From the NCBI GenBank assembly GCA_960531495.1, contig OY482848.1, forward strand, positions 25,185,256-25,249,255: DNA of 64,000 bases, read 5' to 3'. Position numbers and translations under genes: made by a program. How positions within the stretch are numbered: the stretch's first letter is position 1; each line of letters starts with the position of its first letter. The notes beneath the pieces were generated by a model, which ran no database searches, was not told where the DNA came from, and was given only the letters and a program-made list of their open reading frames with translations. The DNA comes from Zeus faber (Eukaryota > Chordata > Actinopteri > Zeiformes > Zeidae). Positions 33,600 through 54,059 of the stretch are shown here, piece by piece.

Positions 33600-34390
33600 T
33601 AGTCAGATTATAGTCAATTAAGAGTTTTATTATCAAATGTACAGTGTAACACAGGGCCATTCTGAACAGTGAAAGGCCTTGAAAGAAAATATTTAATTGG
33701 TAAAAGAGTTAGCAAATGAGGGCAAAACTAGTAAAATAAATATGGCAAGAGCTATCAAAAATCTTGCAAGAATAGCAAAAAATTATAAACATAATAAAAA
33801 TAATGATAATAAAACACTGGCAACAGTTCCAGGGAATGCAAAAATGGGGATTATAGCATATCGTGATGTTGTAGACAGAGAGAGAGTATGGCTGGACAAT
33901 AAGAATTTAAATATTATAAAGTGGAGGTATGCCGATGAATATGTACGTTAGGCTGGGTAATTTACAATGAATGTACAGAGCATATGTAGACTTGTTCAAG
34001 TGTCATCAATATGGTCAGTAGCTTAGTATTGCTGGTTAAGAAGTCTGATGTCCTGGGGATAAAAACTGTTTGAGTCTGGTGGTACATGCTTGAATGCTTT
34101 ATCTACCAGACGGCAGCAATGTGAACAGTCCATAGCCTGGGTAGCTGTAGTCTTTTATGATTTTCGGTGCTTTCCTGAGGCATTGTGTGGTAGATGCCTT
34201 GCATGGAGGGGAGATGGCAGCTGATGAGCAGCTGCCATACCAAGCAATGATGCAGCCAGAAAGGGTGCTCTCAATGGTGCATCTGTAGAAGTTGGTGATA
34301 GTTTTGGCAGGAATGCTTCCTGTTTCTCCTCAGGAACTCTAGGCACTTTTGGGCAGCTTTTACTGCCAAATCTGCTTGCCTGGATCAGAT
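33600..34390 (-). mobile_element. L2-type LINE 3' fragment (minus)
   Basis: 33965-34350 is homologous to 22310-22620, including TATGTAGACTTGTTCA and TTTTATGATTTTCGGTGC. The lower part (33605-33690) looks like the 3' end (GTTTTATTATCAAATGTACAGTGTAACA). An A-rich stretch at 33700-33960 has an open frame that is probably not a gene. Confidence 0.55.
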
Positions 34391-34639
34391 GATGTCCAGT
34401 CCTGAGCTGCTCACGATCCTATGCGCCGATCTCCTCTGTAAGACAAACAAAACATTATGAAAACTCCCTGCCTCGAGTTGGACCAATCAGTGCCATGCGG
34501 GCGCTGATTAAACGGATTCGAGGCAGCTTGGTGGCCGCGGGAAAAGGGAACCGTGCTGTCATCCGCAGCCTGTGCTTGACCATGCCACTTTGTACGCCAC
34601 AGTGAGCAATCTACTTCGGCCATTGTTGTCCTTCAGTCA

Positions 34640-36010
34640 GGTGTGTGGCCGTTATCTTGTGAGGCCATTACCAGCAAGTCCAATCATGAGTATCAGGTGC
34701 GATGTCTGCTGCACGGCAGGCAAAGGCAGAGTAGGCCTAGGTGTGTGGGACCCCGGAAATGTAAACTTGCGTTGGGTGTGTGGAATGTCACACCTCTCTG
34801 GTGGGAGAGGAGTTTGAGTTGGGTTGGCAGGTTGAGAGGTACCAACTGGATAAAGTCGGTCTTGCCTCTGTGCACAGTTCTGGAACCAAAGGCCTTGACT
34901 GGGGTTGGACTTTCGTACTCCGGAGTCACACATGGGGATAGGCGCTGGGCAGGGGTGGGAATACTTTGTCCTGGTGAATGCAAGGGTTACCAAGTGGCTT
35001 TTCCCTGGTTCCCTGACACAGACACACAGGCGATATACAAATACCTGGCCAGTTACTTTACACTGGCACTGGGTCTGGTTGCACACTATTTGTTCCTTAT
35101 ACAATTGGAGTGAGTGTTGTGTTTGTATCCTCAGCATTAAGTCAAATCGATTTGCTGTCGGTGCTTAGCTCTGACATCCTTGCCCGAGTTGCCTTTTCTT
35201 ATATTCTGTTTGTGATTTTCGTGGACAGGATATCAAGGCTTAGCACAAGACTGGAGTCTATCCCGTTTGATGGGGTCCGCCTCAGTGTTGTTGCTGTTGT
35301 CCTCTTCGCCAAATCCGCTGTGATCTCCAGCCTGCACTGTAACGGCTTCTGGCCTAGTATGATACGGTTAAAGTGAGAGTCAGCATGGCCTCAATCCAAA
35401 TGTGATGCCATGGTCTCTTGTCCATAAAAAGGTGCCTTTTACCTTGCTGGATGGGGATAGGTATGGAATAGAGGTTCGGGGTAGGTATCGTGAGGTTGTG
35501 AGATGATGGGTGCAGATAGTCAGGTGCAGCCTCTGCAGTAATGCATGCACTGTACTGGTGTCTGATATGAGGTTCCTTCACAGGGTTTCTGGGCACATTG
35601 TCAGAGATATGGTGAGGAGCTCTTTGATCCAGGAGGACCTCAGAGTTAACAGTTGCGCCTTCACATTGAGAGATATCAGTTGAGGTTGTTTAGGCATCTG
35701 GTAATGATGCCCCCTGCAAGCCTCCCTTTGGAGGCCAATGGGGAGGAGACCCCGGGGTTGGGCCGGGAGTAGCTGGAGGGATTATATCTCTAAGCTGGCA
35801 TGGAAATGCTTCAGCATGCTCCAGGAGAAGTTTGAGGTAGTTGCTTGGGAAAAGGAGGGTTTGGCTCTCTGTGCCCTCTGTGTCTGGTGGGTTACTGTGG
35901 ATGCCCCTTGGCGCTGGGGGCGGGCCACCAGGGTTTGGGTGGGGGCAGCGGAGGGCCTGCATGTTGACAGTCTGACACGCCACATCCCTACCTTGGCCTG
36001 TTTTTTTCTC
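34640..36010 (+). mobile_element. Non-LTR retrotransposon fragments (endonuclease, RT end)
   Basis: 34760-35030 resembles a LINE endonuclease start (LGVWNVTPLW, LSYSGVTHGDRRWAGVGI). 35160-35350 resembles an RT segment (ILARVAFSYILFVIFVDRIS, AVVLFAKSAVI for the usual LFADD). 35690-36000 resembles the C-terminal end of the same family. Large internal parts are missing. Confidence 0.6.
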
Positions 36011-37440
36011 ACGTCTCTCAATTTTAATGCCGCACACGAGCTAATCCTGTGAAGGATGGAGACATTAAAGAATTTAGATTGATTGAAAGCACAGCATCCA
36101 CAGGCATGTAGCCACAATGCATACAGCATTGAATGTGGAAATTTGATGTCAGAGGCAGATAGTCTAACCCCAACAGAGTTGCAGAATTCAAGGCCGGATA
36201 TTACAAGTGACTTTACCGGGAGTTGGGCCATTTCTGCTGTGATGAACAAGAATATCCTGCAGCTACCCACCTCTAATAAACCTTATTTACACGTGGGTAA
36301 ATCCGCTAAAAATAGGCGATTTAATCCATTCCCATTGACAGTAGATGAATATCATCATCATCATCATCAAATAGGACAGCTGCCCTGAAAAGATGCTTCC
36401 ATGCACACATCATATGCATGTCTTTCCAGTATGTTACCCCTTGCTGGGCTCTTAAAGAATAATGCAGATTCCAAAAAGAATAGCTGCAGGAAGAGTTGCA
36501 GTCCAATGGTATTGCAGACACTTTGCTGTTTGCTCATTGACCCCTGTTCTGTTCTGTTTGAGTCATTCCCACATCTCATGAGAAGAGCCTAATATTTATT
36601 CCAAAGAATTAATGTAATTATTTTGGCTAAATGGCATGATCCTTAAAATGTGGAGGAAAAGGGCCCTGTAAATCAGGGGATAATACAACCAGGATGATAG
36701 TTTAGCTTTTTAGTTGCTGCAACAAAGTGGAATTGCCTCATGTATCTGTAAAAAAACCAAAATATAATACTCAGTGTTAGGCAGTCAGGAGAGTGTGGTT
36801 AGCAGGACTGTAAAGGAAAAAGTCCCAGTTATTGCCTTATCAAACGTTTTTCGACAATATAGTAGAGACTAAAATTTTGGAGGTTTAAAGCACTTGGACA
36901 TGACAGCAGCAGGACATGCTTACAATTTGTTGAGAAATCCTTGTTGTGCAATAACTTCCAGAAGTAACTTCCAGAATTTCCCCCTGGGGATTAATAGTGT
37001 AGATTGCCAGCAGCTAAAACAACAATACCTACTGCAGCCCTCTTTGTTGTCTTTACAAGAATTCAGAGAATATGTTCTGTTAAAGACTTCCATGAAGTCA
37101 ACTGCACAAATGTAATACATTTAGCAGTAGAAATTTGGGTCCGAGGCAGTTGTGACTCCCGACATCAGTAAAATATGCTACTGCCCTGGGCAGCAACAGA
37201 GTGCAATAATTTTGTTATGAAGTCATTCTGTTTTTGCACTCCTTGTATTCCACACTGTGTCCAATTACTGTATCCCAAAATCACAGCTGGTGACCTCTTC
37301 CCACCGGACCTTATTCTCCTCATTCTTCCTGCAGCGTGTGGACTTGCTTTCACCTGTACATTCTGCAAATCAGCAAAATTCCTGCACAGCCTGCAGGAAA
37401 TAATGCTGATCTTTTACACGGAATCTTAAATCTGGGTAAT
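36011..37440. other. No gene seen
   Basis: A+T-rich sequence with only short chance ORFs. The only structure seen is (ATC)n at 36352-36369. Confidence 0.5.
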
Positions 37441-37935
37441 TCACAGCACTTTCAGCAAAAAATGCTGGACTTAAGCACAGCTTTTGTTACTCTGCTGGTG
37501 CACCATAGTTGACACACCATGTTATTCATGGCAGTGTGACGTCTGAGTATTGTAATGCTAACTATGGTGTACCTCAGGGTTCTGTACTCTCCCCCATTAT
37601 TTAAAGTTATTAGTGCAAAGGGGTTTATTATACTTAACTATGGCATTCGTTTTCATTATTATGCTGACAAACTATAAATGCTGTAAGAAATACTAAGTAA
37701 CCCTAATAAATAAACTGTAGATGTCATGTTTTTCATTTGAACTCTGATCAAACTGAGATGTTGGTTATCGGGTCTGCGAGACATAGGCACCTGGGTAGAG
37801 ATGCCGCTTTGAACTTTGATAATTTCATTGTTGAACTCAGAAACATTGTTTAGATATTTATCCATGAGTGATGTGGAGACCATAGTTCACACATATGTAA
37901 CATGCCGCCTCAGACTATTGTAATGTGCTACTGTC
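37441..37935 (+). mobile_element. LINE RT fragment, very degraded
   Basis: Frames give YGVPQGSVLSP (RT motif) at about 37565-37600 and NSDQTEMLVIG...NFDNFIVELRN at about 37735-37850, with many stops. The order fits an L2/Rex1-like RT. Confidence 0.5.
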
Positions 37936-38423
37936 TGGCCTTCTGATGACACATATTGATAGGTGACTGATCTTGGAGTATACCTATAAAGGAGGGCTTT
38001 TTTTTATCATGATTTAATTTTACTTCTGTCTTACAGGTCATTGCAGGCTAAACTTTAAATTACTCATCCCAAATTTGTCCGACAAACTAATTTGCGATTT
38101 CAATTGTGATGAAATTTGGCTTCAATCCACTGACATCAAGATTTAATCTTCAAAATATCCTACCAGGAAATACTATTGTACCGTCCACCAAAGCTGCTTT
38201 GGAGGCTGGCTGGTTGAGGCCACTTCTCGGGTCTTATGATATAATTGGGACAGCGGGTAGTAACATTGGTGGTAATTTTAAGGGGCTCTGGGACCCAGCC
38301 TGTCTTTCTGTAATGTCTTCTTGGGGCTTATGAATAGAGTACAAATGTAAATTTGTACTCTAAAAGGGTGTCGACTCAAAAAAGTTCAACAATGATATTA
38401 ATTCAACAAAAAGATGGAAATAT
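37936..38423. other. No gene seen; short hairpin
   Basis: A perfect 11-bp inverted repeat (AGAGTACAAAT...ATTTGTACTCT, 4-nt loop) lies at 38336-38361. Otherwise featureless. Confidence 0.4.
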
Positions 38424-40417
38424 GCTTTTATTAAATTAAGAATAACTTACAATAAACAATACATGAATATATAAATAACATATTATAACACAGAAATATT
38501 ATCTCAATGTCTTGGAATAACTGGGGGGGGGGTCATGATGAAGTACTACTGACATCTTACGCGATGAGCGAGAAGAACTAAAGAACTTAGTTATAGGAAT
38601 TATTTGCCGATTTAGACATTTACTGTAAAATATATCCCACATACAGAAATAGTTGATCACTTGATCAGTTGATGCAGCGATATGTCAATAAATTGCCTGT
38701 TGGTTTAGAGTAGAAACAGTTACAGAGCCACGGGCATGCACACTTTAAAACACTGGATATGAAATAGCGAGAGCATATTTCGTAATGTTGTTTAAAATCC
38801 GGCTTTGAAATTCAATGAGCGCCCTCAAACCCACGCAGCAATTACAAGAGAATTCATTCCAAACATCAAATGTCATCATATCAAACTCACACACATACAC
38901 ATGATTGTATAAAACATTTTGCGGGCTTAGAATTAAAAGTTTGTGCTCTTTTGATAATCATGTAATTTTATTTTCCAGAAGTAAACTCGGTAAACAGATG
39001 AACGTCTGAAACATTAGTTGTTTTGGAATGACTACTTTTTTTTTTTTTTGGAATGATCAGTTGGGCATACTATGTGAAAAACCATATATAGTCACATAAG
39101 ACTCTGTAAGCCCGTCGTGGACAAAGGTAATTCCCTGTATGATTATTACTGATAATAGTGGAAGAATCCACATCTTGTAAAACTCAATTAGAAAACTTAC
39201 AGTCAAGTAGATGGACGAAAAAAACCCAAAATCACCAATTAGAAAGAAGAGGGAACATGTGCAAAAGTGTTTTTGATGATTTACTTCTAATATGACGCAC
39301 CACTGCCACCCTGTGGTGAGAAGTGGAACTGGTATTGGCACAAAATTACTGGATTCTAAATCCATTTCTGAGTTGTTCTGCATTGCACAAAACACTGCAC
39401 GTCTGAAATTGTATTTTTTTGGGGGGTGGGGGTAAAGGCAAGGAGACAATATGAGTCAAAATGTATTTAGTCTCATACTTAATTCTAGTTCAGCTGCTTT
39501 TAAGAGCTGATGGTTGTTGACTATGCAATGATGTCATTGTAAGGGAATGTCAATGTAAGATAAGTCTACAATGTTCAAATTAGAGTGGACTCTATCTTAT
39601 CTTAAAAAGTTAAGGGGGTAGGGGATTATTCAATTAGTTGACAGAGTAGCTCACAATGTGAAGAACGGTATGCTGAGAAGGTAGGACACCGGTGAAGTTC
39701 GAAAATCTCAATATTTTCGGTATGTCTTCTTAATATCTCAAAACTGAAGTATGCACAAAGAAAAATCAAATCATGGAAGGGCGTATAAAAGCATCACGTC
39801 TTACTTTACAGAATTGGTTCACCCAGGCCTTATTAAAATGTTGCTCACCATAATTCATCTATTCACAGCACAATCTCACTCAGTGCTTTACTATGGAGAA
39901 ACGTATTACTCTGCAGTCCAAGATATTAATATGGCTTGGGTTGCAAAATGGCGAATCTATCCTTTTGCTACTATATTTGAAAATATACTGCTACATGGCG
40001 ACCTACTTTAAGCAATCAGATTAAATTATGTAGAAGTAAGAATTCAGGTGTGAACCTCGCTCAACAATATTAAAGCTGATTTAGTGGCACACTTATATGT
40101 TCTCCTCATGGGAAAAAACAAAACAATACTATCTGTGGCACTTGACTTGGGCAGTGTACAGAAATGGTTGAAATGGCACGGGAGATCAGAGAGTATGAGT
40201 TTTCCAAAGTGACCCATGCTGGAAGGATTTAGGGTTTGGGGGTGGGGATGACCTGGGGAGGACAAGGGTAGAAGTCGGGGAAGAAGATGAAATGACATTA
40301 TGAAAATGGATGACATACGCAGCTACAGTGTTTAAACGTTCTCAGAGCATGCAGTGATGCCGAGATGTCACGAGATGTATTCGTCTGTTTTTGGGTACTT
40401 CACTGCTCTCAGGATCA
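38424..40417 (-). other. septin3: Probable septin3 3'UTR and flank
   Basis: There are no convincing ORFs. A minus-strand AATAAA is seen near 38426-38431. A ~2-kb 3'UTR would be plausible for this gene. The stretch also holds an A+T-rich tract and TTTTTTTTTTT near 39040. The exact end cannot be set from sequence. Confidence 0.3.
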
Positions 40418-48429
<8,012 letters not shown>

Positions 48430-49032
48430 GTCTGCCGGAACAAAGGGATGTTTCAAACGCATCAGTAATTACATTATCACTAATGCACAATAGTGGGTTA
48501 AAATAGCCAAACCACCGACAGTTGGCTTTTTTTTTAGTTTGACTGCTCCATTTCCTTGTTTTCCTGCTTCAAGAACTAGGCTGTTGCACGAGGCCAAGTT
48601 GTGAGGGCAGATGGTAATAGTAACAGGCACAATCTTGGGCCCTGATGTGCATAACCTAAATCCTTGCGGGCATTCTCGTGGAACAGGCTGCTTGGCAAGC
48701 CGGCACGTCTTGACACAGATCACACAGGTCAGCGAGGCGGGGGTTACATCACTTGAATGGATGTAAGCTCGACTCACTGGCCAATCACCTCTGCTCTGCC
48801 TGTCTCCAGTCCAGTATGCATGCCAATATACGCACATACACACAAAGTCTACATCAGCAGATTTGTAGAATTAGACCTCCATAGCAGATTATTGCAGAAA
48901 TGTTCATGCCAGTCTTGCCAAATCAGTCTGATGGACGCTTTGATGGAGGCACAGTTCATGATCCTCTGGTCACAAAGAAAGCAGCATCCTGTTTTTTAAC
49001 CAGCAAAAACAATTCTCTATTGACCCCCCATC

Positions 49033-49065
<33 letters not shown>

Positions 49066-49066
49066 C

Positions 49067-49138
<72 letters not shown>

Positions 49139-49176
49139 CATAGATAGATAGATACATAGATACATACATACATACA

Positions 49177-49208
<32 letters not shown>

Positions 49209-49290
49209 GATAGATACAGACTACAGACAGACTACACAGACAGACTTATACATGGAGATAGATAGATACATGTAGACAGAGAGACAGATA
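49033..49290. repeat. (CAGA)n (GATA)n (CATA)n microsatellite
   Basis: About 7 CAGA, then about 19 GATA, then about 14 CATA units, in septin3 intron 1. GATGATAGATACTTTATCTGTCCC at 49290-49313 resembles the 3' end of a fish LINE/SINE that usually borders such repeats. Confidence 0.92.
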
Positions 49291-49699
49291 GAATGATAGA
49301 TACTTTATCTGTCCCTGGAAGGAAATTGTGGTGTTACAACAGCGCACATCAAAACAATATCAAATAATTATGAAGTAATAACATTGAAACATAAAAAAAT
49401 GGCAATATAGAATGAACCTAAAGCAAATACAAAACAAAAATGTGGAAAAACTTGCTATATGCAACAAACCTGAACGATTTGGCAATATACAATAAACCTA
49501 AATATGAACTATTTTTTTTTGGGGGGGGGGGCGGCAATATGCAACATAGCTCAAAAAATAGAAAAATTATATACCCTCAACCGAAAAATTAACAATAAAG
49601 CCCTGTATCAACAATTCCCTGTATCACACCCTGCCCAAAATAGGACACTGTGCCAGTTCGTTATTCCCACTCAAGGTAGCAAATTGTAAATGCATGTGT

Positions 49700-50222
49700 G
49701 GGGAGCAGGAGTCGCTCTGTCGTCACTTGTGACATCCGAGCAGCAGCCTCCAGAGCACCGGGCCCATTGTCCATCTCCATCCATGCTGGGGGACGCTTGC
49801 CGGCGGGGTAGCCGCAGCTCCGCGTTAGCCCCCCCCCCCCCCCCCACCTCCCCCGCTAGCCGGCTAGCATGATGCTCAGCCTCACTCAGAGCCAAAGCCG
49901 GAGACGGACATCCACCGAGCACACGGACTTACCAACGATTTAAGGCGAAGAAGGGCTATTTTCCCCACCGCTACGAGTAACACACCGCTAACGAGGCTCC
50001 GGGAGCAGGGACGGAGGTCGGGGAAGATGCGGGAGCCGCGGGTCACGTGACTGGTCTGGGTACCTCGTAAACACCCCCCACACACACCCCCCCCCTTTTT
50101 TTTCTCCGTTGCCAAGGCGACAGGAGAGGAGAGAGGGCGGGGGGGGGGGGGATGCGGTGCGCACGCGCAATAGAACTTCCCCAAAGCGCCACGTTTTGTG
50201 CTTTGAACGGCAGTCAGGCTGT

Positions 50223-50253
<31 letters not shown>

Positions 50254-50350
50254 GACACGCTGTGGTCGAGTCAGGAAAATAACGCGAATTGAAAATAAAG
50301 TGATTGTCGCGAAGCCCAACTCCAGCGACGCGGGCGTTACAGGACGGCTC
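49700..50350 (-). promoter_or_regulatory. septin3: GC/CpG-rich promoter region of septin3
   Basis: This stretch is much richer in G+C and CpG than the flanking introns. It surrounds the proposed non-coding first exon. It contains the perfect 10-bp palindrome GTCACGTGAC at about 50042-50051 (an E-box of the USF/MITF type), a poly(C) run near 49830-49850, and T(11)G(22) at 50222-50254. Promoter function is inferred from composition and position only. Confidence 0.45.
49933..50060 (-). other. septin3: Putative septin3 5'UTR exon
   Basis: A strong splice donor (TTG|GTAAGT, exon end at 49933) lies 1.5 kb upstream of the first coding exon, in GC-rich sequence. Joined to the coding exon, the frame has an in-frame TAA (cct taa atc gtt gac ATG), so this is non-coding leader. 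The upstream limit, which would be the transcription start, is only a guess. Confidence 0.5.
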
Positions 50351-50928
50351 AGCCGCAGTCACCGAAGAAAACGCCTTTGTCGATGTTTGTGGTGTTTGCG
50401 GCGAAACATATTCATCAAAAGGTCTGAGGTCCATTTCCAATGTTTCAAAAAGCTATCTCCGTGTTACAAAGTGAGTCGCTATATCTCCCGCTTGTTTCAC
50501 AACGGAAGAGAATGGGTGGGGGGGAGCGTCATGTCCGCTAAAATGCAAGGGGCGTTCTCGCCGCCGTTCTAGCAACTCGGTTGCATTTAGAAATCCCCAG
50601 ACGACTGGTAGGCGGTGAGATCTCTGATCGTCTGGGATCTCCGGGACCACTGTTTACTGATCACAGCTTGGTCAAAATGTTCCAGCAAGGCTATTATTTC
50701 AATGCAAATCGCTCGGATCCTGCATCTTTGCACCGGCTTCCTGTCTAGAATATGATTCAATTTACAATGTTACTGCTGATGTTAAAAGCTTGGCATTAGA
50801 TTTCTCCGGCCTATTAGCCCTCCCATGCTGCTGATCCAGGGCTTTCAATAAATATTATTGAAAATGAGTAAGTTCAATAAATAGCATTAAGGACGTAACA
50901 CAACAACTTCGACTTATATATGAATCCA

Positions 50929-53880
50929 CTACTCACATGTTATCTCTCTGTCATTGGTCTTGTGGGCTCCTCTGGATTCACTTTGTGCATGTGTTCCTTG
51001 TTTGTCTGTGTAGTGCCTGATGGCCAAGTCATTTTGGTACACCACATCGACGAACCTCGCTTTATCTCCCTACCAGCATGTCTGCTACTCCACTGATAAG
51101 GAGATGTCTCAGATCCCACTTTAAGCCCCACAACCACCAACACCACCACACATTTCAGTCCCTCTTCCCCTTCCCCCTTCATATCTGTTTCCCTGCACTT
51201 TCAGAATCGATTAAAAAAAAAACCAATTTATAATAAAGAAAACAGTAGAAGATTTGTATTGGTGGATGTCGTTGGTAGTGGTCCCTTCCGACCCTTTAAG
51301 TGTGTCCATCTCAGTACTCACCCATGGTCACGTAGACTGCACCTGGGCAGTACATGGTGACGTAGTAGGGGTCCTCGGGGTCCTCGCAGATGTATGCCCT
51401 GCCCGGTGGAGGGTCCGTCATTGTGGTCTGGTTTGGTCTTTGGCAGCCGGTTCCCTGCAGTTGGGATGCGGTTGTGGGTTCAAAGAGCTGTTTGGGGCCT
51501 GTGCCAGAGCCCGTTGTGTTGAATTGGTGACACTGTGTTGACGATGACCAGCTTACACCGCACTTTTTGGAGGAATATTCTGGTAGCGATGTTGGCCCCC
51601 CGCGGTCAGATGGTCTTGGAAAATCCGATTGATCCGGGTGGCCGGGATTTACTCCTTTGTTGTTTGCGTTTTGTGCAGGCGGTTGCCAGCGGTCTAACTG
51701 AGTGGATTGTTTCTGTGCTATCTTTTGCAATTCTGAGCCAACAGAATTTGGTTTTGAGGTGTTTTTGGCGGAAACAGACAGGGAGGGCATTAAAAATGCC
51801 GTTTGAGGTGCCACAATGCGCTCCTTTGATCTATTTAACTCACTTTGGGGTGTGTCAGATTTAAGGTCAGGGTCTTTTATTCGAGAGCCCTTATCTAGAG
51901 AATTGCAGCCGGACAGGGTCCCTAGAAGCGGTGCATCCATCTGTGTATTTTGAGACCGGGTTCTCGACCAAAACCCACGTTTCTGGAAGACATCGAAGGG
52001 TCTAGATGAGCCGGCGTCTTCGGTGGGTTTTGATGAAGAAACGGCATTTTTAAAAGTAGACTGTTCCATTTGGGAGTTCTCAAGCTTAGTGTCTATTTTA
52101 AAGGTTGGTTCCTTCCACGTTTTATTGAACACATGAAAACCCCTTCCCCCGGCCTCCGTAGGAGTGAAAAGTGTTGATTGGTTTGTAGGATGTGATATGA
52201 GAAGTGATGCATCGTTGCTGGGCTGCATGTGTTCAGAGAGGTGACTAGAATGAATGCTTTTAGTGGAAGAGTAATGCTTATTCTCTGGAAAAGGGACATA
52301 TTTATTTTGGAATTTAAGGTTTGATTGAGGAGAAGGCTCATTATTCACAGACTTAGTCGATTCTCTCTTACCATTAACATTAACAGACCAAATCCCTTCC
52401 GACCAGGAGCTTTGTTGTTCTGCCATTTTTGGTTTGGGGATTGGGGAGTTTTCTGTTCTCACAGGAGATTCATTTGTATTATTCCTGGTTTTCTTTAATC
52501 CTGGCCTGCCTTGCAACAGCGCTGGCAGAGAACTCTTAGATGTGACACCTGCCCTGTGGAGCTCGAGATGACAAGGAGTTTGATTCCCAGATTCTCTGAC
52601 CGATGCCTTCCTGGACGAAGCTCTACGGCCCTCGAAGTTGGTGAAGTTCACCAAAGTATCTTGGTCGAGAGCGTCGTGCTTGGGCTCTGTCGGGGGCTGG
52701 CGTTGGCCGGGCCCAGATGGGTCGGTGGCATGAGAGATCGTTATCAGTTTAGCTCTTCTTTCTTTGGCTACGGGGGATGTCTGCGTGGCCCCTTGAGTAC
52801 ACAACGGCATGATTTGACACAGGAGCGTTGGAGACGGACTCAGTCTGATGATGGGGACGGTCAGAGTCGGAGTGGCGCTCGGCTTCTGCTCTTGAACGGA
52901 GGGCGATAACGATAATAAACCTGACTGCGGGACTGGGTCATTTAGTGAGCTGCTGGACTTTGGCTTCAGAGGGTGAAGGGAAGAAGAAGAATTTGGCTTT
53001 GGAACAGGACCAGGGAGGCACAGGCCGGGCTTCGCTGGGAGAGTCGGAGAGTCGTGTGTTTGGGGCTTGGCCCTGGGCAGCGTTGCCGATCTGTTGCCAT
53101 GGTTTACATGCCAACGCTGACAAGACTCCTCCAAACAAAGCTGATTGGGAGCCTTGATTGAAACTGAGATGGACGCTCCACAAGCCTGAATCGGGGATCT
53201 GGAGCTATAAGGGAATTAAAACACCATGAGAGGAAGAGGTAAAAAAATATCCCTCACCAAAGCAAAACAGATAAATGAACGATTTATAAAGACAGTGCTG
53301 CATATACCTGTCACGGTTTGAGTAAAACTGTCCCTCCTTGTGTCCTTCTGTCCTTCTGTGCTGATCATCAAAGGACGGGATTTGGATGACCTTCTTTTTG
53401 ATAACAGGAGAAGAGAGGGAAACGGGAAGCGGCACAGGAAGCGATAAATGTTTCTTCGGTTTCGGGGACGCACATGTTTGAGGAATCAAAGGCAGGGGCT
53501 GGTTAAACACATTCATGTTGTTGGGAAGAGGATGACTTAAAGCAAAGCCTGGGGATCAGATTAAGGATGGAGAAATTATGAAAATTCAATCAGATACCAA
53601 TATTAACAAATCCCCTACATGCTTTTTTAAAATTAAAGATTAAAGACAATGACATATTGCTGTAGCTTGCACTAAGTTTACCTTATTTTATTCTCAATAT
53701 TAACTATTCAAAAGATACATTCATTTCTCAAAAAGACAAAAGACAACACCGACCTGCTAATTCGCAGCTGTTGTTGATGATGACAGGAACATGCAAGGAA
53801 TACAAAGAGAACACGAGAGCAGGAGAGAAACAGTAGGAAGTGCTGGGTCCAGAATAAGACATTCCCTCCATTCCTCTCAT
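50929..53880 (-). CDS. Unrecognised Ser/Pro-rich protein, four proposed exons
   Basis: I do not recognise this gene. Proposed exons: 53880-53754 (MRGMEGMSYSGPSTSYCF...), 53548-53308, 53198-51322 (one large 1,877-nt exon, open throughout) and 51065-50929. Phases are 1, 2 and 1 and fit; the sum is 2,382 nt, or 793 aa. The large exon encodes a low-complexity, Ser/Pro/Thr/Lys-rich, probably disordered protein. A short conserved-looking motif sits at its end (AYICEDPEDPYYVTMYCPG), followed by G|GTGAGT. The last exon has no good polypyrimidine tract, and an acceptor at 51059 would also keep frame. The first exon could be non-coding, with translation starting at MNVFNQPLPLIP in exon 2. It lies between septin3 and smim45 on the same strand. 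No catalytic domain, signal peptide or clear membrane segment was seen. Confidence 0.62.
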
Positions 53881-54059
53881 CTAAGGCCTCTCTGTTTGGC
53901 GCGCCCACCCCATCGGATCCCGTCGCTGTGAGAATCCGTCTGTGAATATGTTATCCATCTATGAATAACGTCTGCCGTTTGCCTCATGAACCATCCATTA
54001 GAGTTCTCATCTTCATGCGTTTTGTCAAAAAATCAAAGGCGGAAGACTACAGAATAGAG

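Noticed and set aside
33697..33951. 84-codon Lys/Asn-rich ORF
   Set aside because: It comes from an A-rich segment within LINE-derived sequence and has no recognisable domain.
50231..50572. 113-codon plus-strand ORF opposite the septin3 promoter as a divergent gene
   Set aside because: It starts in a poly(G) run and has no known domain or splice signals; a divergent non-coding transcript cannot be excluded.
53708..53908. Minus-strand 66-codon ORF with a hydrophobic stretch (LLFLSCSRVLFVFLAC)
   Set aside because: It overlaps proposed exon 1 of the Ser/Pro-rich gene in another frame. That other frame fits the splice phase into the next exon, whereas this one runs into a stop after splicing.
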